Shown: piece after piece, positions 1 through 7,086 of the stretch
Layout: the number at the start of each line of letters is the position of its first letter
How positions within the stretch are numbered: position 1 is the stretch's first letter
Assembly: GCA_031263965.1 (NCBI GenBank)
Contig: JAISES010000073.1
Span: 1-14,270, forward strand
Origin: Prevotella sp.
GTDB taxonomy: Bacteria; Bacteroidota; Bacteroidia; Bacteroidales; Dysgonomonadaceae
Length of the DNA stretch: 14,270 bases
Direction: 5' to 3'
Position numbers and translations under genes: made by a program
The notes under the pieces: generated by a model
Databases searched by the model: none
What the model was told of the DNA's origin: nothing
The model's input: only the letters and a program-made list of their open reading frames with translations

Positions 1-147
1 CTTTATTTCATTATTTTTCAGGATAATATGAAATACTATTTTCAGATAAAAATAAAAAACTATTCTTTTATAAAAACTCTTTTAAACTCCTTTTACTCTG
101 TGTTTTATTATAATCGAACCATATAGTGCTTAACAGCCCTGCCTTTT

Positions 148-280
148 GAGGGAGGCCGGAGTGGGGTCATTGGGTTGCTTCGGGTAAACCCTCGCAATGA
201 CGGGAAAGAGAAAGTCAAGGCTGTACCGGATAGCCGGCCCGCAATGACAATCAGTGTAAAAAGGACTTTTGAGATACCCC
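148..280. repeat. Palindromic repeat island A (TCATTG/CGCAATGACG family plus hairpin motif)
   Basis: The segment 160-218 matches 6388-6446 at 57 of 59 positions, including the CTCGCAATGACG end. A second GCAATGAC occurs at 241-248, followed by the short hairpin-like motif GTGTAAAAAGGACTTTTGAG at 254-273. This is the compound form of a repeat found elsewhere in the window (3137-3209, 6275-6446, 10749-10874). It lies in a 408-bp stretch at the left edge with no credible gene. Apart from this repeat and the promoter at 295-325, that stretch is AT-rich DNA in which I see nothing. A short minus-strand reading frame over the repeat is not a gene. Confidence 0.8.
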
Positions 281-294
281 TTTTTATTTGCATC

Positions 295-325
295 TTTCAA
301 TATTTATTGATTTTCTGTATCTTTG
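295..325 (+). promoter_or_regulatory. Bacteroidetes-type promoter for lipoprotein-glnS
   Basis: A perfect -7 box TATCTTTG (318-325), followed by C, has a TTTC -33-like box at 295-298 with a 19-bp spacer. This matches the Bacteroidetes sigma factor consensus (TTTG, about 19-21 bp, TAnnTTTG). Transcription would begin near 332, giving a leader of about 77 nt. A second TACTTTTG at 384-391 also fits the -7 box but has no -33 partner and would leave almost no leader, so it is the weaker candidate. Confidence 0.65.
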
Positions 326-408
326 CACCTTACATTTTTGAGAAAAGCGGGTAACAATTAGATGATATTACCAATATCTGTGTTACTTTTGTTGTTTCTA
401 TCTATTTT

Positions 409-663
409 ATGAAACAGATTATATTAAGTATTGCCTTCGCTGTTATCTTATTAAGCTCATGTTCTTCAATAGACAGTGACGCTGAAAAAGCCGCAAAACT
501 GAATCGTAAATCAATGAGATATGCAAGGGAACTTAAACTCGAAGAAGCCGAAAAATTATATCGGGAATCGAGGGAAATAATAGCCCGGTATAAGGATACA
601 GAGAAATTCGATGAATTTCATCTGGCCTATAGTAAATACATGGCCGAAACCGCTGAAAAATAA
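409..663 (+). CDS. Small lipoprotein, function unknown
   Basis: This is an 84-aa protein that I do not recognise. Residues 1-17 form a lipoprotein signal (K2 followed by a hydrophobic stretch), and the lipobox L15-S16-S17-C18 predicts cleavage before C18, lipidation and membrane anchoring. The mature part of about 67 residues is strongly charged (K, E, R), rich in alanine, and looks entirely helical. The segment around residues 35-80 resembles a single TPR-like helical hairpin, but that is inference. The gene ends 17 bp before glnS, and no -7 box lies in that gap, so the two are probably transcribed together. Nothing in the protein itself links it to tRNA charging. The ATG at 409 gives the complete signal peptide, which supports this start. 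Confidence 0.8.
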   Translation: MKQIILSIAFAVILLSSCSSIDSDAEKAAKLNRKSMRYARELKLEEAEKLYRESREIIARYKDTEKFDEFHLAYSKYMAETAEK

Positions 664-680
664 TATTAATATCTATACTT

Positions 681-2375
681 ATGCCTGAGAATATTTTGAA
701 TACGGAAGAACCTAAAAAAAATCTCAATTTTATTGAGGTTGCTGTAGAGAACGACCTGCGGGAAGGTAAAAACGACAGTCGCGTGCAGACACGTTTTCCG
801 CCTGAGCCAAACGGTTATCTGCATATAGGTCATGCAAAAGCAATTTGTATAGACTTTGGTATAGCCCAAAAATACGGAGGCGTATGCAATCTCCGCTTCG
901 ATGACACAAACCCCGTAAAAGAAGATGTGGAGTTTGTCGACTCTATTATGGAGGATATAAAATGGCTTGGCTACGACTGGGCAAACGTATATTACGCGTC
1001 TGACTACTTCGGTCAGTTATGGGACTTTGCCGTCAATCTGGTCAAAGAAGGAAAAGCATACATCGATGAGCAATCCGCCGAAGAAATAGCCAAACAAAAA
1101 GGTACTCCTACCCGGCCGGGAATAAATAGCCCATATCGCGATCGTCCTGTCGAAGAAAGTCTCGAATTGTTCCAAAAGATGAATGAAGGCCTTTTCGAGG
1201 AAGGCAGCATGGCGCTCCGTGCCAAGATAGATATGGCTGCACCTAACATGCATTTCCGCGATCCAATCATATATCGCATAATCAAACATCCGCATCACCG
1301 TACAGGGACTACATGGCAGGCTTATCCGATGTATGATTTCGCCCACGGGCAATGCGACTATTTTGAAGGAGTAACGCATTCTATTTGTACTCTGGAATTT
1401 GAGGTACACCGTCCCCTATACGATTGGTTTATCGACCAGTTGGCAACCGGCAGCTATCGCCCCCGTCAATACGAGTTCAATAAATTACAATTCACTTATA
1501 CGCTGCTAAGTAAGCGTAACTTGCGCCGTATGGTCGAAGAAAAGATACTGGCAGGATGGGACGATCCCCGCATGCCCACTATCTGCGGGTTCCGCCGCAG
1601 AGGTTATACCCCTGAGTCAATTCATAATCTGATTGACAGGATCGGATATACCAAATACGACGGGGTAAATGATCTTGGCTTACTGGAATACGCTGTACGC
1701 GAGGACTTGAATAAGAGGACAACACGGGTATCGGCTGTACTTGATCCCGTTAAACTGATCATAACAAATTATCCGGAAGGAAAAACAGAGGCTTTGGAAG
1801 CTCAAAATAATCCTGAGGATGAAAACGCAGGCAGCCACAACATCCTTTTCTCCCGCGAATTGTATATCGAAAGGGTTGATTTTATGGAAGATGCTCCGAA
1901 AAAATACTTCCGTCTTACTCCGGGCAACGAGGTTCGCCTGAAGAATGCATACATCGTGAAATGTACGGGATGCAAAAAAGACGAGGCCGGCAATATAACA
2001 GAAGTATATGCCGAATATGACGCTCTCACAAAAAGCGGCATGCCCGAAAGCGGACGCAAGGTGAAAGGAACTATACACTGGGTATCGACGGAAGACTCTT
2101 TCGATGCAGAGGTAAGGCTATACGACCGTTTGTTTATGGTAGAAAATCCGGCAGACGACGGCAGGGACATTCTGGAATTATTAAATCCGGATTCACTGAA
2201 AGTACTAAAAGGCTGCAAGATGGAATCCTACCTGAAAGATGCCCAAGCAGGGGATAAATTCCAATTCCAGCGTACGGGATATTTCTGTGTAGATACCGAT
2301 TCTACTGCCGGGAATATGGTATTCAACCGTACAGTCTCATTGAAAGACTCCTGGGCAAAGGAAAAAAGCAAATAG
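681..2375 (+). CDS. glnS: Glutaminyl-tRNA synthetase
   Basis: This cytoplasmic class I aminoacyl-tRNA synthetase attaches glutamine to tRNA-Gln using ATP. The protein has 564 aa, close to the 554 aa of the E. coli enzyme. The class I signature is in PPEPNGYLHIGH, with HIGH at residues 48-51 just after the GlnRS-typical N-terminal segment. The second signature is LSKR at 276-279, the GlnRS form of KMSKS. WDDPRMPT and GFRRRGYTPE follow in the expected order and separate GlnRS from GluRS. The C-terminal ~220 residues form the two-beta-barrel anticodon-binding domain; RVDFMEDAP and KYFRLTPG mark it. The ATG start gives an N-terminus of normal length. It is probably co-transcribed with the lipoprotein gene upstream. 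Having a dedicated GlnRS implies direct charging of tRNA-Gln; GlnRS is widely thought to have reached bacteria by transfer from eukaryotes. Confidence 0.97.
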   Translation: MPENILNTEEPKKNLNFIEVAVENDLREGKNDSRVQTRFPPEPNGYLHIGHAKAICIDFGIAQKYGGVCNLRFDDTNPVKEDVEFVDSIMEDIKWLGYDWANVYYASDYFGQLWDFAVNLVKEGKAYIDEQSAEEIAKQKGTPTRPGINSPYRDRPVEESLELFQKMNEGLFEEGSMALRAKIDMAAPNMHFRDPIIYRIIKHPHHRTGTTWQAYPMYDFAHGQCDYFEGVTHSICTLEFEVHRPLYDWFIDQLATGSYRPRQYEFNKLQFTYTLLSKRNLRRMVEEKILAGWDDPRMPTICGFRRRGYTPESIHNLIDRIGYTKYDGVNDLGLLEYAVREDLNKRTTRVSAVLDPVKLIITNYPEGKTEALEAQNNPEDENAGSHNILFSRELYIERVDFMEDAPKKYFRLTPGNEVRLKNAYIVKCTGCKKDEAGNITEVYAEYDALTKSGMPESGRKVKGTIHWVSTEDSFDAEVRLYDRLFMVENPADDGRDILELLNPDSLKVLKGCKMESYLKDAQAGDKFQFQRTGYFCVDTDSTAGNMVFNRTVSLKDSWAKEKSK

Positions 2376-2405
2376 ACAAGGTGGCATTTTAGGCTACTTT
2401 CAGGG

Positions 2406-2454
2406 AAACAAAAAAATAATGGTGTGTCAAAACGACTTTTGACACACCATTATT
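2406..2454. terminator. Strong hairpin terminator between glnS and the OM protein gene
   Basis: A perfect 18-bp inverted repeat (2415-2432 and 2437-2454) encloses a CGAC loop. Read on the minus strand, the stem is followed by an uninterrupted T run (complement of the A run 2409-2414 and beyond), so it is a classic intrinsic terminator for the minus-strand gene ending at 2480. On the plus strand it lacks a clear T run, but the stem could still help end or stabilise the glnS transcript. The arms (GTGTGTCAAAA / TTTTGACACAC) match the short hairpin motif that flanks repeat copies A and D. Confidence 0.75.
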
Positions 2455-2479
2455 CATCTTAATTAGACTTACAGTCTTT

Positions 2480-2971
2480 TTAGAACTTTACTCCATAACC
2501 AACCATGATTGAAGCACAATCCACATCCTGGAATGTATACTTAAATTCAAAGTTTGCATAGCTGTTGGAAGACAGGTCATAACTAGCCCCGGCTCCTAAG
2601 TTAAATCCAAAATCGGTACTTCCAAAAGATTTGATTTTAGCACCGTCTCCAATATCAAAGGAAGAAATACGATTGTTTATAACCCCGATACCTGCTAGAG
2701 GATATATAGACAGTCCGTCCTGTACATCAAGAACATAATGAGCATTCAGGTTTATATCCAATCCTGTTGTATGATTTTTAGGAAGAAAGAAAGTTACATC
2801 CGGAGCCAGACGAATATTATCCGTAATGTTATAACGGCCTTCTACGCCTAGTCCAAATCTTTTATAATCTGTTTGATATCCGGCTTTTAACATTAGGGAT
2901 TTTGTTCCTGTTTGTGCATTCGCACCCATGAAGATAGCGATTGACGCAATAAAGAGTAATAATTTTTTCAT
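2480..2971 (-). CDS. Outer-membrane beta-barrel protein (OmpX/OmpA-barrel-like)
   Basis: This 163-aa exported protein starts with K2-K3, a hydrophobic core, and a signal peptidase I site A17-N18-A19 before Q20. The AxA-Q cut is typical of Bacteroidetes. The mature chain of about 144 residues alternates polar and hydrophobic residues in short strands rich in glycine and aromatics (LMLKAGYQTD, FGLGVEGRYN, LAPDVTFFLP, GLSIYPLAGIGV). It ends in the barrel-type strand with terminal phenylalanine (GYGVKF). This fits a small eight-stranded barrel of the PF13505 kind. No enzymatic or ligand-binding motif is visible, so transport, adhesion or a structural role cannot be told apart. It faces away from the two similar plus-strand genes and has its own promoter and terminator. 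Confidence 0.8.
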   Translation of the reverse strand: MKKLLLFIASIAIFMGANAQTGTKSLMLKAGYQTDYKRFGLGVEGRYNITDNIRLAPDVTFFLPKNHTTGLDINLNAHYVLDVQDGLSIYPLAGIGVINNRISSFDIGDGAKIKSFGSTDFGFNLGAGASYDLSSNSYANFEFKYTFQDVDCASIMVGYGVKF

Positions 2972-3020
2972 TAGAATTTGTGTTTTAAAATTTAACGTTT
3001 TGTATTTCTAAAATTCCGCA

Positions 3021-3052
3021 CTAAAGTATATCAAATTTTTAATATTCACAAA
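3021..3052 (-). promoter_or_regulatory. Probable promoter of the minus-strand OM protein gene
   Basis: On the minus strand, TTTG at 3052-3049, a 20-bp spacer and TACTTTAG at 3028-3021 (7 of 8 match to TAnnTTTG) form a plausible Bacteroidetes promoter. Transcription would begin near 3014, giving a leader of about 43 nt before the ATG at 2971. Confidence 0.55.
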
Positions 3053-3136
3053 ATAATACCGTCCGTATTCTTTCTGAATTGTAAGTGATGTGTTACGCAG
3101 CGCTTATTTACCTCAGAGGTACAGAGGGGTATTACG

Positions 3137-3209
3137 CGTCATTGCGAGAAGTGCAACGATGAAGCATATATCAAGTGGATTGCTTCACCGCAAGCGGTTC
3201 GCAATGACG
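3137..3209. repeat. Palindromic repeat copy B
   Basis: A 73-bp element is bounded by the perfect 11-bp inverted repeat CGTCATTGCGA (3137-3147) and TCGCAATGACG (3199-3209). The inner part contains GGATTGCTTC, also present in copies C and D. It sits in the 417-bp gap between divergent OM protein genes. The rest of that gap holds the two promoters and AT-rich DNA with no further gene. Confidence 0.8.
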
Positions 3210-3343
3210 GGAGAAAAGAACATATAAACCCGTCATTTATTTTTATTGAGTTACTTATAGGATTTGAAAAGGATTTGCCATAAAACTTAAACAGGTTCTT
3301 AATTTTTCAAGCGAAAAAATATAAAAAATTATAAAAATTTGGC

Positions 3344-3351
3344 TACATTTG
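3344..3351 (+). promoter_or_regulatory. -7 box for the 194-aa OM protein gene at 3389
   Basis: TACATTTG followed by C matches the TAnnTTTG consensus and lies 37 bp before the ATG. No good -33 box is seen at the usual distance, so only the -7 element is called. Confidence 0.55.
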
Positions 3352-3388
3352 CTCCGACATAATAATAGTAACATATACTTTAAAACTT

Positions 3389-3973
3389 ATGAAAAAATTA
3401 TTCCTTCTGGGAGCTTTTGCTCTCGTGTGCTTATTTTCCAACGCTCAAGGACTTCAGGGAACCTGGTTTGCAGGTGGTAGTTTCGCTGTCCAAAGTGATA
3501 AAATGTACGCAGGTGAAGTGGAAGTGAAAGCGGATACTTACACCGTTATGCCGCTTTTGGGAAAATTTATTTCTCCAAATGTTGCAATCGGAGGCGCATT
3601 AGGATACTCTAGCACTAAAGCAGGTGACGACAAAACTAACCTTTTTACTGTTATGCCGCTTGCCCGTAAATACTGGAATGTTACCGGAGGATTGTATTTC
3701 TTTGGACAGGCTGCTCTTCCGGTTTCTTTCGGGAACTCGAAAGGTAACGTAGAAAGAGACGTGCTTGGCGTATCTTTCGCCCTGTCACCAGGTTTTGATC
3801 TGATTGTAAATAGCTGGCTTACGGTGGAAGCTTCTTTTGGGCTTGCCAGTGTAGGATACAATAGCAGTAAGCCAAAAGGCGGTAAGACTAACAGCTCCTG
3901 GGGTATTAATGGAAATACTATTGGCGCCGCCGAGTTTGGTGATTTGAGCGTTGGTGTTAAATTCTTGTTCTAA
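3389..3973 (+). CDS. Outer-membrane beta-barrel protein
   Basis: This is a 194-aa exported protein. Its signal peptide is residues 1-19, with the S17-N18-A19 site before Q20. The mature part of about 175 residues is glycine-rich and strand-like, with paired strand motifs such as YTVMPLLGKF and FTVMPLARKY, then GLYFFGQAALPVSFG, FALSPGFDLIV and LTVEASFGLASVGY. It ends in LSVGVKFLF, a barrel-closing strand with terminal F. Two copies of a TVMPL-type strand are a common feature of Bacteroidetes PF13505-type barrels. The gene is a single unit with its own -7 box and a strong terminator. No specific substrate can be inferred. It is not obviously a duplicate of the next gene, because signal and strand sequences differ. 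Confidence 0.8.
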   Translation: MKKLFLLGAFALVCLFSNAQGLQGTWFAGGSFAVQSDKMYAGEVEVKADTYTVMPLLGKFISPNVAIGGALGYSSTKAGDDKTNLFTVMPLARKYWNVTGGLYFFGQAALPVSFGNSKGNVERDVLGVSFALSPGFDLIVNSWLTVEASFGLASVGYNSSKPKGGKTNSSWGINGNTIGAAEFGDLSVGVKFLF

Positions 3974-3997
3974 GTAACTGTTAAGAATTTATAATAG

Positions 3998-4028
3998 AAA
4001 AGCTCCAAATATATTTGGAGCTTTTTTT
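3998..4028 (+). terminator. Intrinsic terminator after the OM protein gene
   Basis: A perfect palindrome with 13-nt arms (AAAAGCTCCAAAT 3998-4010, ATTTGGAGCTTTT 4013-4025) is followed by Ts to 4028. Allowing for a 4-nt loop this is a 12-bp stem with a T tail. It lies 25 bp beyond the stop codon and separates the gene from the next barrel gene. Confidence 0.85.
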
Positions 4029-4050
4029 ATTTTAATTTAAAAAAAGAAAT

Positions 4051-4058
4051 TATATTTG
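4051..4058 (+). promoter_or_regulatory. -7 box for the PorT-like gene at 4100
   Basis: TATATTTG followed by C matches TAnnTTTG exactly and lies 41 bp before the ATG. Because a terminator sits just upstream, this gene needs its own promoter. The -33 region is only T-rich. Confidence 0.6.
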
Positions 4059-4099
4059 CAATAGCTAATTTATTAACTAACAAACTAACAATCATTTTT

Positions 4100-4684
4100 A
4101 TGAAGACAATTTTCAAAATGTGTTTAGTTGCTGTTGCACTATTAACCGGTATTAACACTTATGCGCAAGACAAGCCTATTACTTTCGGAGTAAAGGCCGG
4201 AGTGAACCTTTCTAATGCGAGTGGTGAAGGCGAATCTGCAGATGCTAAAATTGGATTTAATGTTGGGGTTACTTTGGATTACGGGTTTACTCCTGATATT
4301 TATTTGCTAACGGGATTACAACTTACTACAAAAGGGTACACACTGAAAGAAGAGAATGAAAAAATTACATCGAATATGATGTATCTCCAATTGCCTGTGC
4401 ATGTAGGTTATAAACTTACTGTTGCAGAAGCTACAAAAATTGTATTCCATGCGGGGCCATATGTAGCCTACGGTATCGGAGGTAAGACTGACGGAGTAAA
4501 ATCTTTTCAAGACGGAGCGTATAAAAAATTTGACTTTGGCGTTGGTTTAGGTGTTGGTGCTGAGTTCGGAAAAATTGGTGTAGACCTTGGATATGATTTC
4601 GGACTAGCTAATATTAATGACACAAATGTAGATGGTAAAATTAAAAATCAAAATGCTTACCTGACAGTAGGATACAAATTCTAA
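4100..4684 (+). CDS. Outer-membrane beta-barrel protein, PorT-like (PF13568 type)
   Basis: This 194-aa exported protein has a signal peptide at residues 1-22 (T20-Y21-A22 before Q23). The mature start TFGVKAGVNLSN is the hallmark first strand of Bacteroidetes barrels grouped with PorT (PF13568, eight-stranded). Further strands are IGFNVGVTLDYGF, IYLLTGLQLTTKG, MYLQLPVHVGYKL, FHAGPYVAYGIGG, FDFGVGLGVGAEF and the closing strand AYLTVGYKF. True PorT of the type IX secretion system is one member, but most relatives have no known function, so I do not assign porT. The gene lies between two terminators with its own -7 box, so it is likely a single-gene unit. Confidence 0.82.
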   Translation: MKTIFKMCLVAVALLTGINTYAQDKPITFGVKAGVNLSNASGEGESADAKIGFNVGVTLDYGFTPDIYLLTGLQLTTKGYTLKEENEKITSNMMYLQLPVHVGYKLTVAEATKIVFHAGPYVAYGIGGKTDGVKSFQDGAYKKFDFGVGLGVGAEFGKIGVDLGYDFGLANINDTNVDGKIKNQNAYLTVGYKF

Positions 4685-4706
4685 ACAGAATAATATCAGA
4701 TATAAC

Positions 4707-4736
4707 AAAAGCCCGGTCATATAGCCGGGTTTTTGT
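4707..4736. terminator. Bidirectional terminator between the PorT-like gene and thrC
   Basis: The stem AAAAGCCCGGT / GCCGGGTTTTT (with wobble pairs) around a CATATA loop is flanked by A's on the left and T's on the right. It can terminate the plus-strand PorT-like gene and the convergent minus-strand thrC, whose stop codon is at 4739-4741. Confidence 0.85.
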
Positions 4737-4738
4737 TT

Positions 4739-6037
4739 TTAGCTTAATAGATATTCTTTCAATCCATCAAAGTCTTTTCCCATAGAAATACTTTGTTTCT
4801 CTCCTTTCATAAACTCTTGCAGCTTTTCCGGCACAGGTATTTTCACGTTTACAATACCTTCCACTGCTTCAAGGAACTTGGCCGGATGAGCCGTCTCTAA
4901 AAAAATCCCTGTTTCGTTGGGTTTCAGATTATCTTTCAGCGCCTGATAACCGCATGCTCCATGAGGGTCGAGCAGATAGCCTGTTTCGGCATAAGTCTTT
5001 TTCACGGTATTTTTGATGCTTTCGTCATTATACCATTCTCCCGAAATATCTTTTTTTATTTCGTTCAACGACTTGCCGTATAGATCCAGTATTCGCACAA
5101 AATTGCTGGGGTCTCCCACATCCATGGCATTAGCTATCGTTTGCACCGAAGGACGGGGGCTATACTCTCCGGTTTGCAGATATTCATAAAAAATATCATT
5201 ACTGTTGTTTGCCGCAATAAAACGCCTGACAGGCAACCCCATGCGTTTTGCTATCAGTCCGGCAGTTATATTCCCGAAGTTACCGCTGGGTACGGAAAAT
5301 ACTATATTATCTGCTTTTCCTTGCTTTGCCAATTGGGCGTACGCGTAAAAATAATAGAAAGCCTGAGGCAGGAAACGCGCAACATTGATAGAGTTTGCCG
5401 ATGTCAGATTTAACCTGGAATTGAGCTCTTTGTCGAGGAAAGCGGCCTTTACCAAAGCCTGACAATCGTCGAAAGTACCGTCTACTTCTATCGCAGTTAT
5501 ATTTTGTCCCAAAGTAGTAAACTGGGATTCCTGTATCCGGCTGACTTTCCCTTTAGGATAGAGGACATAAACACGTATCCCTTCCACTCCCAGAAATCCG
5601 TTCGCTACGGCGCTTCCCGTGTCTCCTGAGGTGGCAACCAGAACTTTTACATCTTTTTGCCCTTGTCTCCGGATGAAATATCCCAACAACCGCGCCATAA
5701 AGCGCGCGCCTACATCCTTAAAAGCTAAAGTAGGCCCGTGAAACAGTTCCAGACTATATATATTATCCGTTACGTGAACAACCGGAGTATCGAAATCCAA
5801 GGTGTCGTATACTATTCCTTTCAAGGTGTCTTTTTCTATATCATCTCCGAAAAAAGCATCGGCAACAGGATAGGCAATCTCCTGGAAAGACAGGCTTCCT
5901 ATGTTTTCGAAAAAAGAGGCGGACAAAAGCTTTATTGTTTCGGGCATAAAAAGCCCTTTATCCGGTGCCAGGCCTTTAACAACTGCTTCTTGTAAAGTAA
6001 CATCGGGCGCTTCCCCGTTTGTACTGTAATATTTCAT
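4739..6037 (-). CDS. thrC: Threonine synthase
   Basis: This PLP-dependent enzyme converts O-phosphohomoserine to threonine, the last step of threonine synthesis, in the cytoplasm. The protein is 432 aa, full length for the shorter (E. coli-like) class. The PLP lysine is K107 in LAFKDVGARF, the same number as in E. coli ThrC. The phosphate-binding and cofactor motifs TSGDTGSA (136-143), LTSANSINVARFLPQ (211-225) and PSGNFGN (250-256) are intact. The N-terminal YYSTNG is typical of the family. The ATG at 6037 agrees with this start. Homoserine kinase and homoserine dehydrogenase genes, which often precede thrC in Bacteroidales, are not next to it: upstream is a repeat-filled gap and then rpsO. 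It therefore appears to be transcribed alone. No leader peptide or attenuator rich in Thr/Ile codons is evident. Confidence 0.96.
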   Translation of the reverse strand: MKYYSTNGEAPDVTLQEAVVKGLAPDKGLFMPETIKLLSASFFENIGSLSFQEIAYPVADAFFGDDIEKDTLKGIVYDTLDFDTPVVHVTDNIYSLELFHGPTLAFKDVGARFMARLLGYFIRRQGQKDVKVLVATSGDTGSAVANGFLGVEGIRVYVLYPKGKVSRIQESQFTTLGQNITAIEVDGTFDDCQALVKAAFLDKELNSRLNLTSANSINVARFLPQAFYYFYAYAQLAKQGKADNIVFSVPSGNFGNITAGLIAKRMGLPVRRFIAANNSNDIFYEYLQTGEYSPRPSVQTIANAMDVGDPSNFVRILDLYGKSLNEIKKDISGEWYNDESIKNTVKKTYAETGYLLDPHGACGYQALKDNLKPNETGIFLETAHPAKFLEAVEGIVNVKIPVPEKLQEFMKGEKQSISMGKDFDGLKEYLLS

Positions 6038-6149
6038 ACTATAATTTTGTTTTTAAGGGATGTATGGAAACTCGCATGGACAAAATCATAAGCTTTGGTG
6101 AATTTCTATTCATGCTCGTTTTCATATCAATTTGAATTAATAGAGAAGG

Positions 6150-6180
6150 CGAAAATAGCAAATTGAAATAAAATGGACAA
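6150..6180 (-). promoter_or_regulatory. Possible thrC promoter
   Basis: On the minus strand, TTG at 6180-6178, a 20-bp spacer and TATTTTCG at 6157-6150 (7 of 8 match to TAnnTTTG) form the best candidate upstream of thrC. It predicts a leader of about 105 nt. The match is imperfect and other AT-rich sites could serve. Confidence 0.35.
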
Positions 6181-6274
6181 TTAATGGCTACACTATTTGT
6201 AAGAAACGATAAATGAAACCCTAAGAAGCTGTTTGAATTTTATAGCAAATTTTTTATAGGTATTTTCAGATATT

Positions 6275-6448
6275 CCCGTCATTGCGAACCTTCTCTTCTC
6301 ACCCGTCATTGCGAACCTGAAAGGTGAAGCAATATAGTTACTTCCCCTTCGGGGAAAAGCCTCCCCCTCCTCTTAGAGAGGGCCGGGAGTGGGGTCATTG
6401 GATTGCTTCGGGTAAACCCTCGCAATGACGCGAAAGAGAAAGTCAAAG
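6275..6448. repeat. Compound palindromic repeat C
   Basis: Two direct copies of CCCGTCATTGCGAACCT (6275-6291 and 6302-6318) are followed by small stems (TTCCCC/GGGGAA at 6342-6356; CCCTC/GAGGG near 6365-6382), then a 59-bp block (6388-6446) nearly identical to 160-218 and ending in CTCGCAATGACG. The left units and the right end are in inverted orientation, so a long hairpin can form. It fills most of the 519-bp gene-free stretch between thrC and rpsO; the rest holds the thrC upstream region and the rpsO terminator, and no gene is seen. Confidence 0.8.
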
Positions 6449-6502
6449 CGGGTGCTCAAAGCATTTTTGATTCCTTTTTGCTTAGGGCAAGTAGTAGACA
6501 TA

Positions 6503-6539
6503 AAATAAAAAAAGCGATTGTAAATATACAATCGCTTTT
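6503..6539 (-). terminator. Intrinsic terminator of rpsO
   Basis: A perfect 12-bp stem (AAAAGCGATTGT 6510-6521, ACAATCGCTTTT 6528-6539) with a 6-nt loop is followed, on the minus strand, by a T-rich tail (complement of 6503-6510). It begins 17 bp after the rpsO stop. Confidence 0.88.
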
Positions 6540-6556
6540 CAATTTCTTGCAGGAGA

Positions 6557-6826
6557 TTACTTTCTGATTCCTAGTTCTTTGATTATCGCACGATATCTTT
6601 CGATATCATTTTCCGTTAGATAATCTAATAAACGGCGACGTTTACCTACCATACGTTTCAGTGATCTTTCTGTGTTATAGTCCTTCTTATTTAACTTCAA
6701 ATGTTCCGTTAAATGCGAAATACGGTATGAAAACAATGCTATCTGAGCCTCAGGTGAGCCAGTATCAGTGTTAGACTTTCCGTACTTAGCGAAGAGTTCT
6801 TGCTTTTTAGCTGAATCTAAATACAT
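6557..6826 (-). CDS. rpsO: 30S ribosomal protein S15
   Basis: S15 is a primary 16S rRNA-binding protein of the small-subunit platform. The 89-aa length is the standard one. The family signature is clear: NTDTGSPEAQIALFSYRI, then LTEHLKLNKKDY, ERSLKRMVGKRRRLLDYL, and the C-terminal ERYRAIIKELGIRK. Conserved rRNA contacts in the TGSPE and the GKRRRLLDYL segments are present. The gene is a single transcription unit with a near-consensus promoter and its own terminator. No pnp gene lies beside it, unlike in Proteobacteria. The leader is only about 27 nt, which leaves little room for the structured S15 autoregulatory sites known from other bacteria. Confidence 0.97.
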   Translation of the reverse strand: MYLDSAKKQELFAKYGKSNTDTGSPEAQIALFSYRISHLTEHLKLNKKDYNTERSLKRMVGKRRRLLDYLTENDIERYRAIIKELGIRK

Positions 6827-6859
6827 AAGTAATTATTTATAATTGTTCAAAATGAGGTG

Positions 6860-6890
6860 CAAAGATAAGACTTATTTTTTGACAGACAAA
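6860..6890 (-). promoter_or_regulatory. rpsO promoter, near-perfect Bacteroidetes consensus
   Basis: On the minus strand, TTTG at 6890-6887, a 19-bp spacer and TATCTTTG at 6867-6860 followed by C give full matches to both boxes. Transcription should start near 6853, about 27 nt before the ATG. This is the clearest promoter in the window, as expected for a ribosomal protein gene. Confidence 0.82.
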
Positions 6891-6950
6891 TAATTAAGTC
6901 TGAAAAATATACCTTTTTAGCATAACTATCCGAATGAGATAAAAGAATAT

Positions 6951-7083
6951 TCCGGCGGGATTGCTTCTCCCCGCTCGCGCGGACTTGTAGTCTGTGTGTT
7001 GCGCAGCAAAAAAGGATTGCTCTTCGGGCAAGACACGGACAAATGTCCGCACCGGCGAGGGTAAAAGGACTTTCGACACATCC
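6951..7083. repeat. Decayed repeat island E downstream of the radical SAM gene
   Basis: This stretch has pieces of the other islands in degraded form: GGGATTGCTTC (6957-6967), GGATTGCTCTTCGGG (7014-7028), a small stem GCGGG/CCCGC (6955-6959, 6970-6974), a hairpin CGGAC-AAAT-GTCCG (7036-7049), and the motif GTAAAAGGACTTTCGACACA (7061-7080), which matches the motif at 254-280. It is locally GC-rich compared with the flanking AT-rich DNA. The last motif ends just beyond the stop of the radical SAM gene and may contribute to 3' end formation. Confidence 0.45.
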
Positions 7084-7086
7084 TCT

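Noticed and set aside
108..293. A 61-aa minus-strand open frame across repeat island A
   Set aside because: It is made of palindromic repeat sequence, has no family resemblance and no promoter; open frames over such repeats are expected by chance.
2480..4684. The three barrel genes as one system, such as a secretion apparatus
   Set aside because: They have different orientations, separate promoters and terminators, and no non-barrel partner genes; they look like independent small OM proteins.
6827..6890. An S15 autoregulatory leader structure upstream of rpsO
   Set aside because: The mapped-looking promoter leaves only about 27 nt of leader and no stable stem is visible there.
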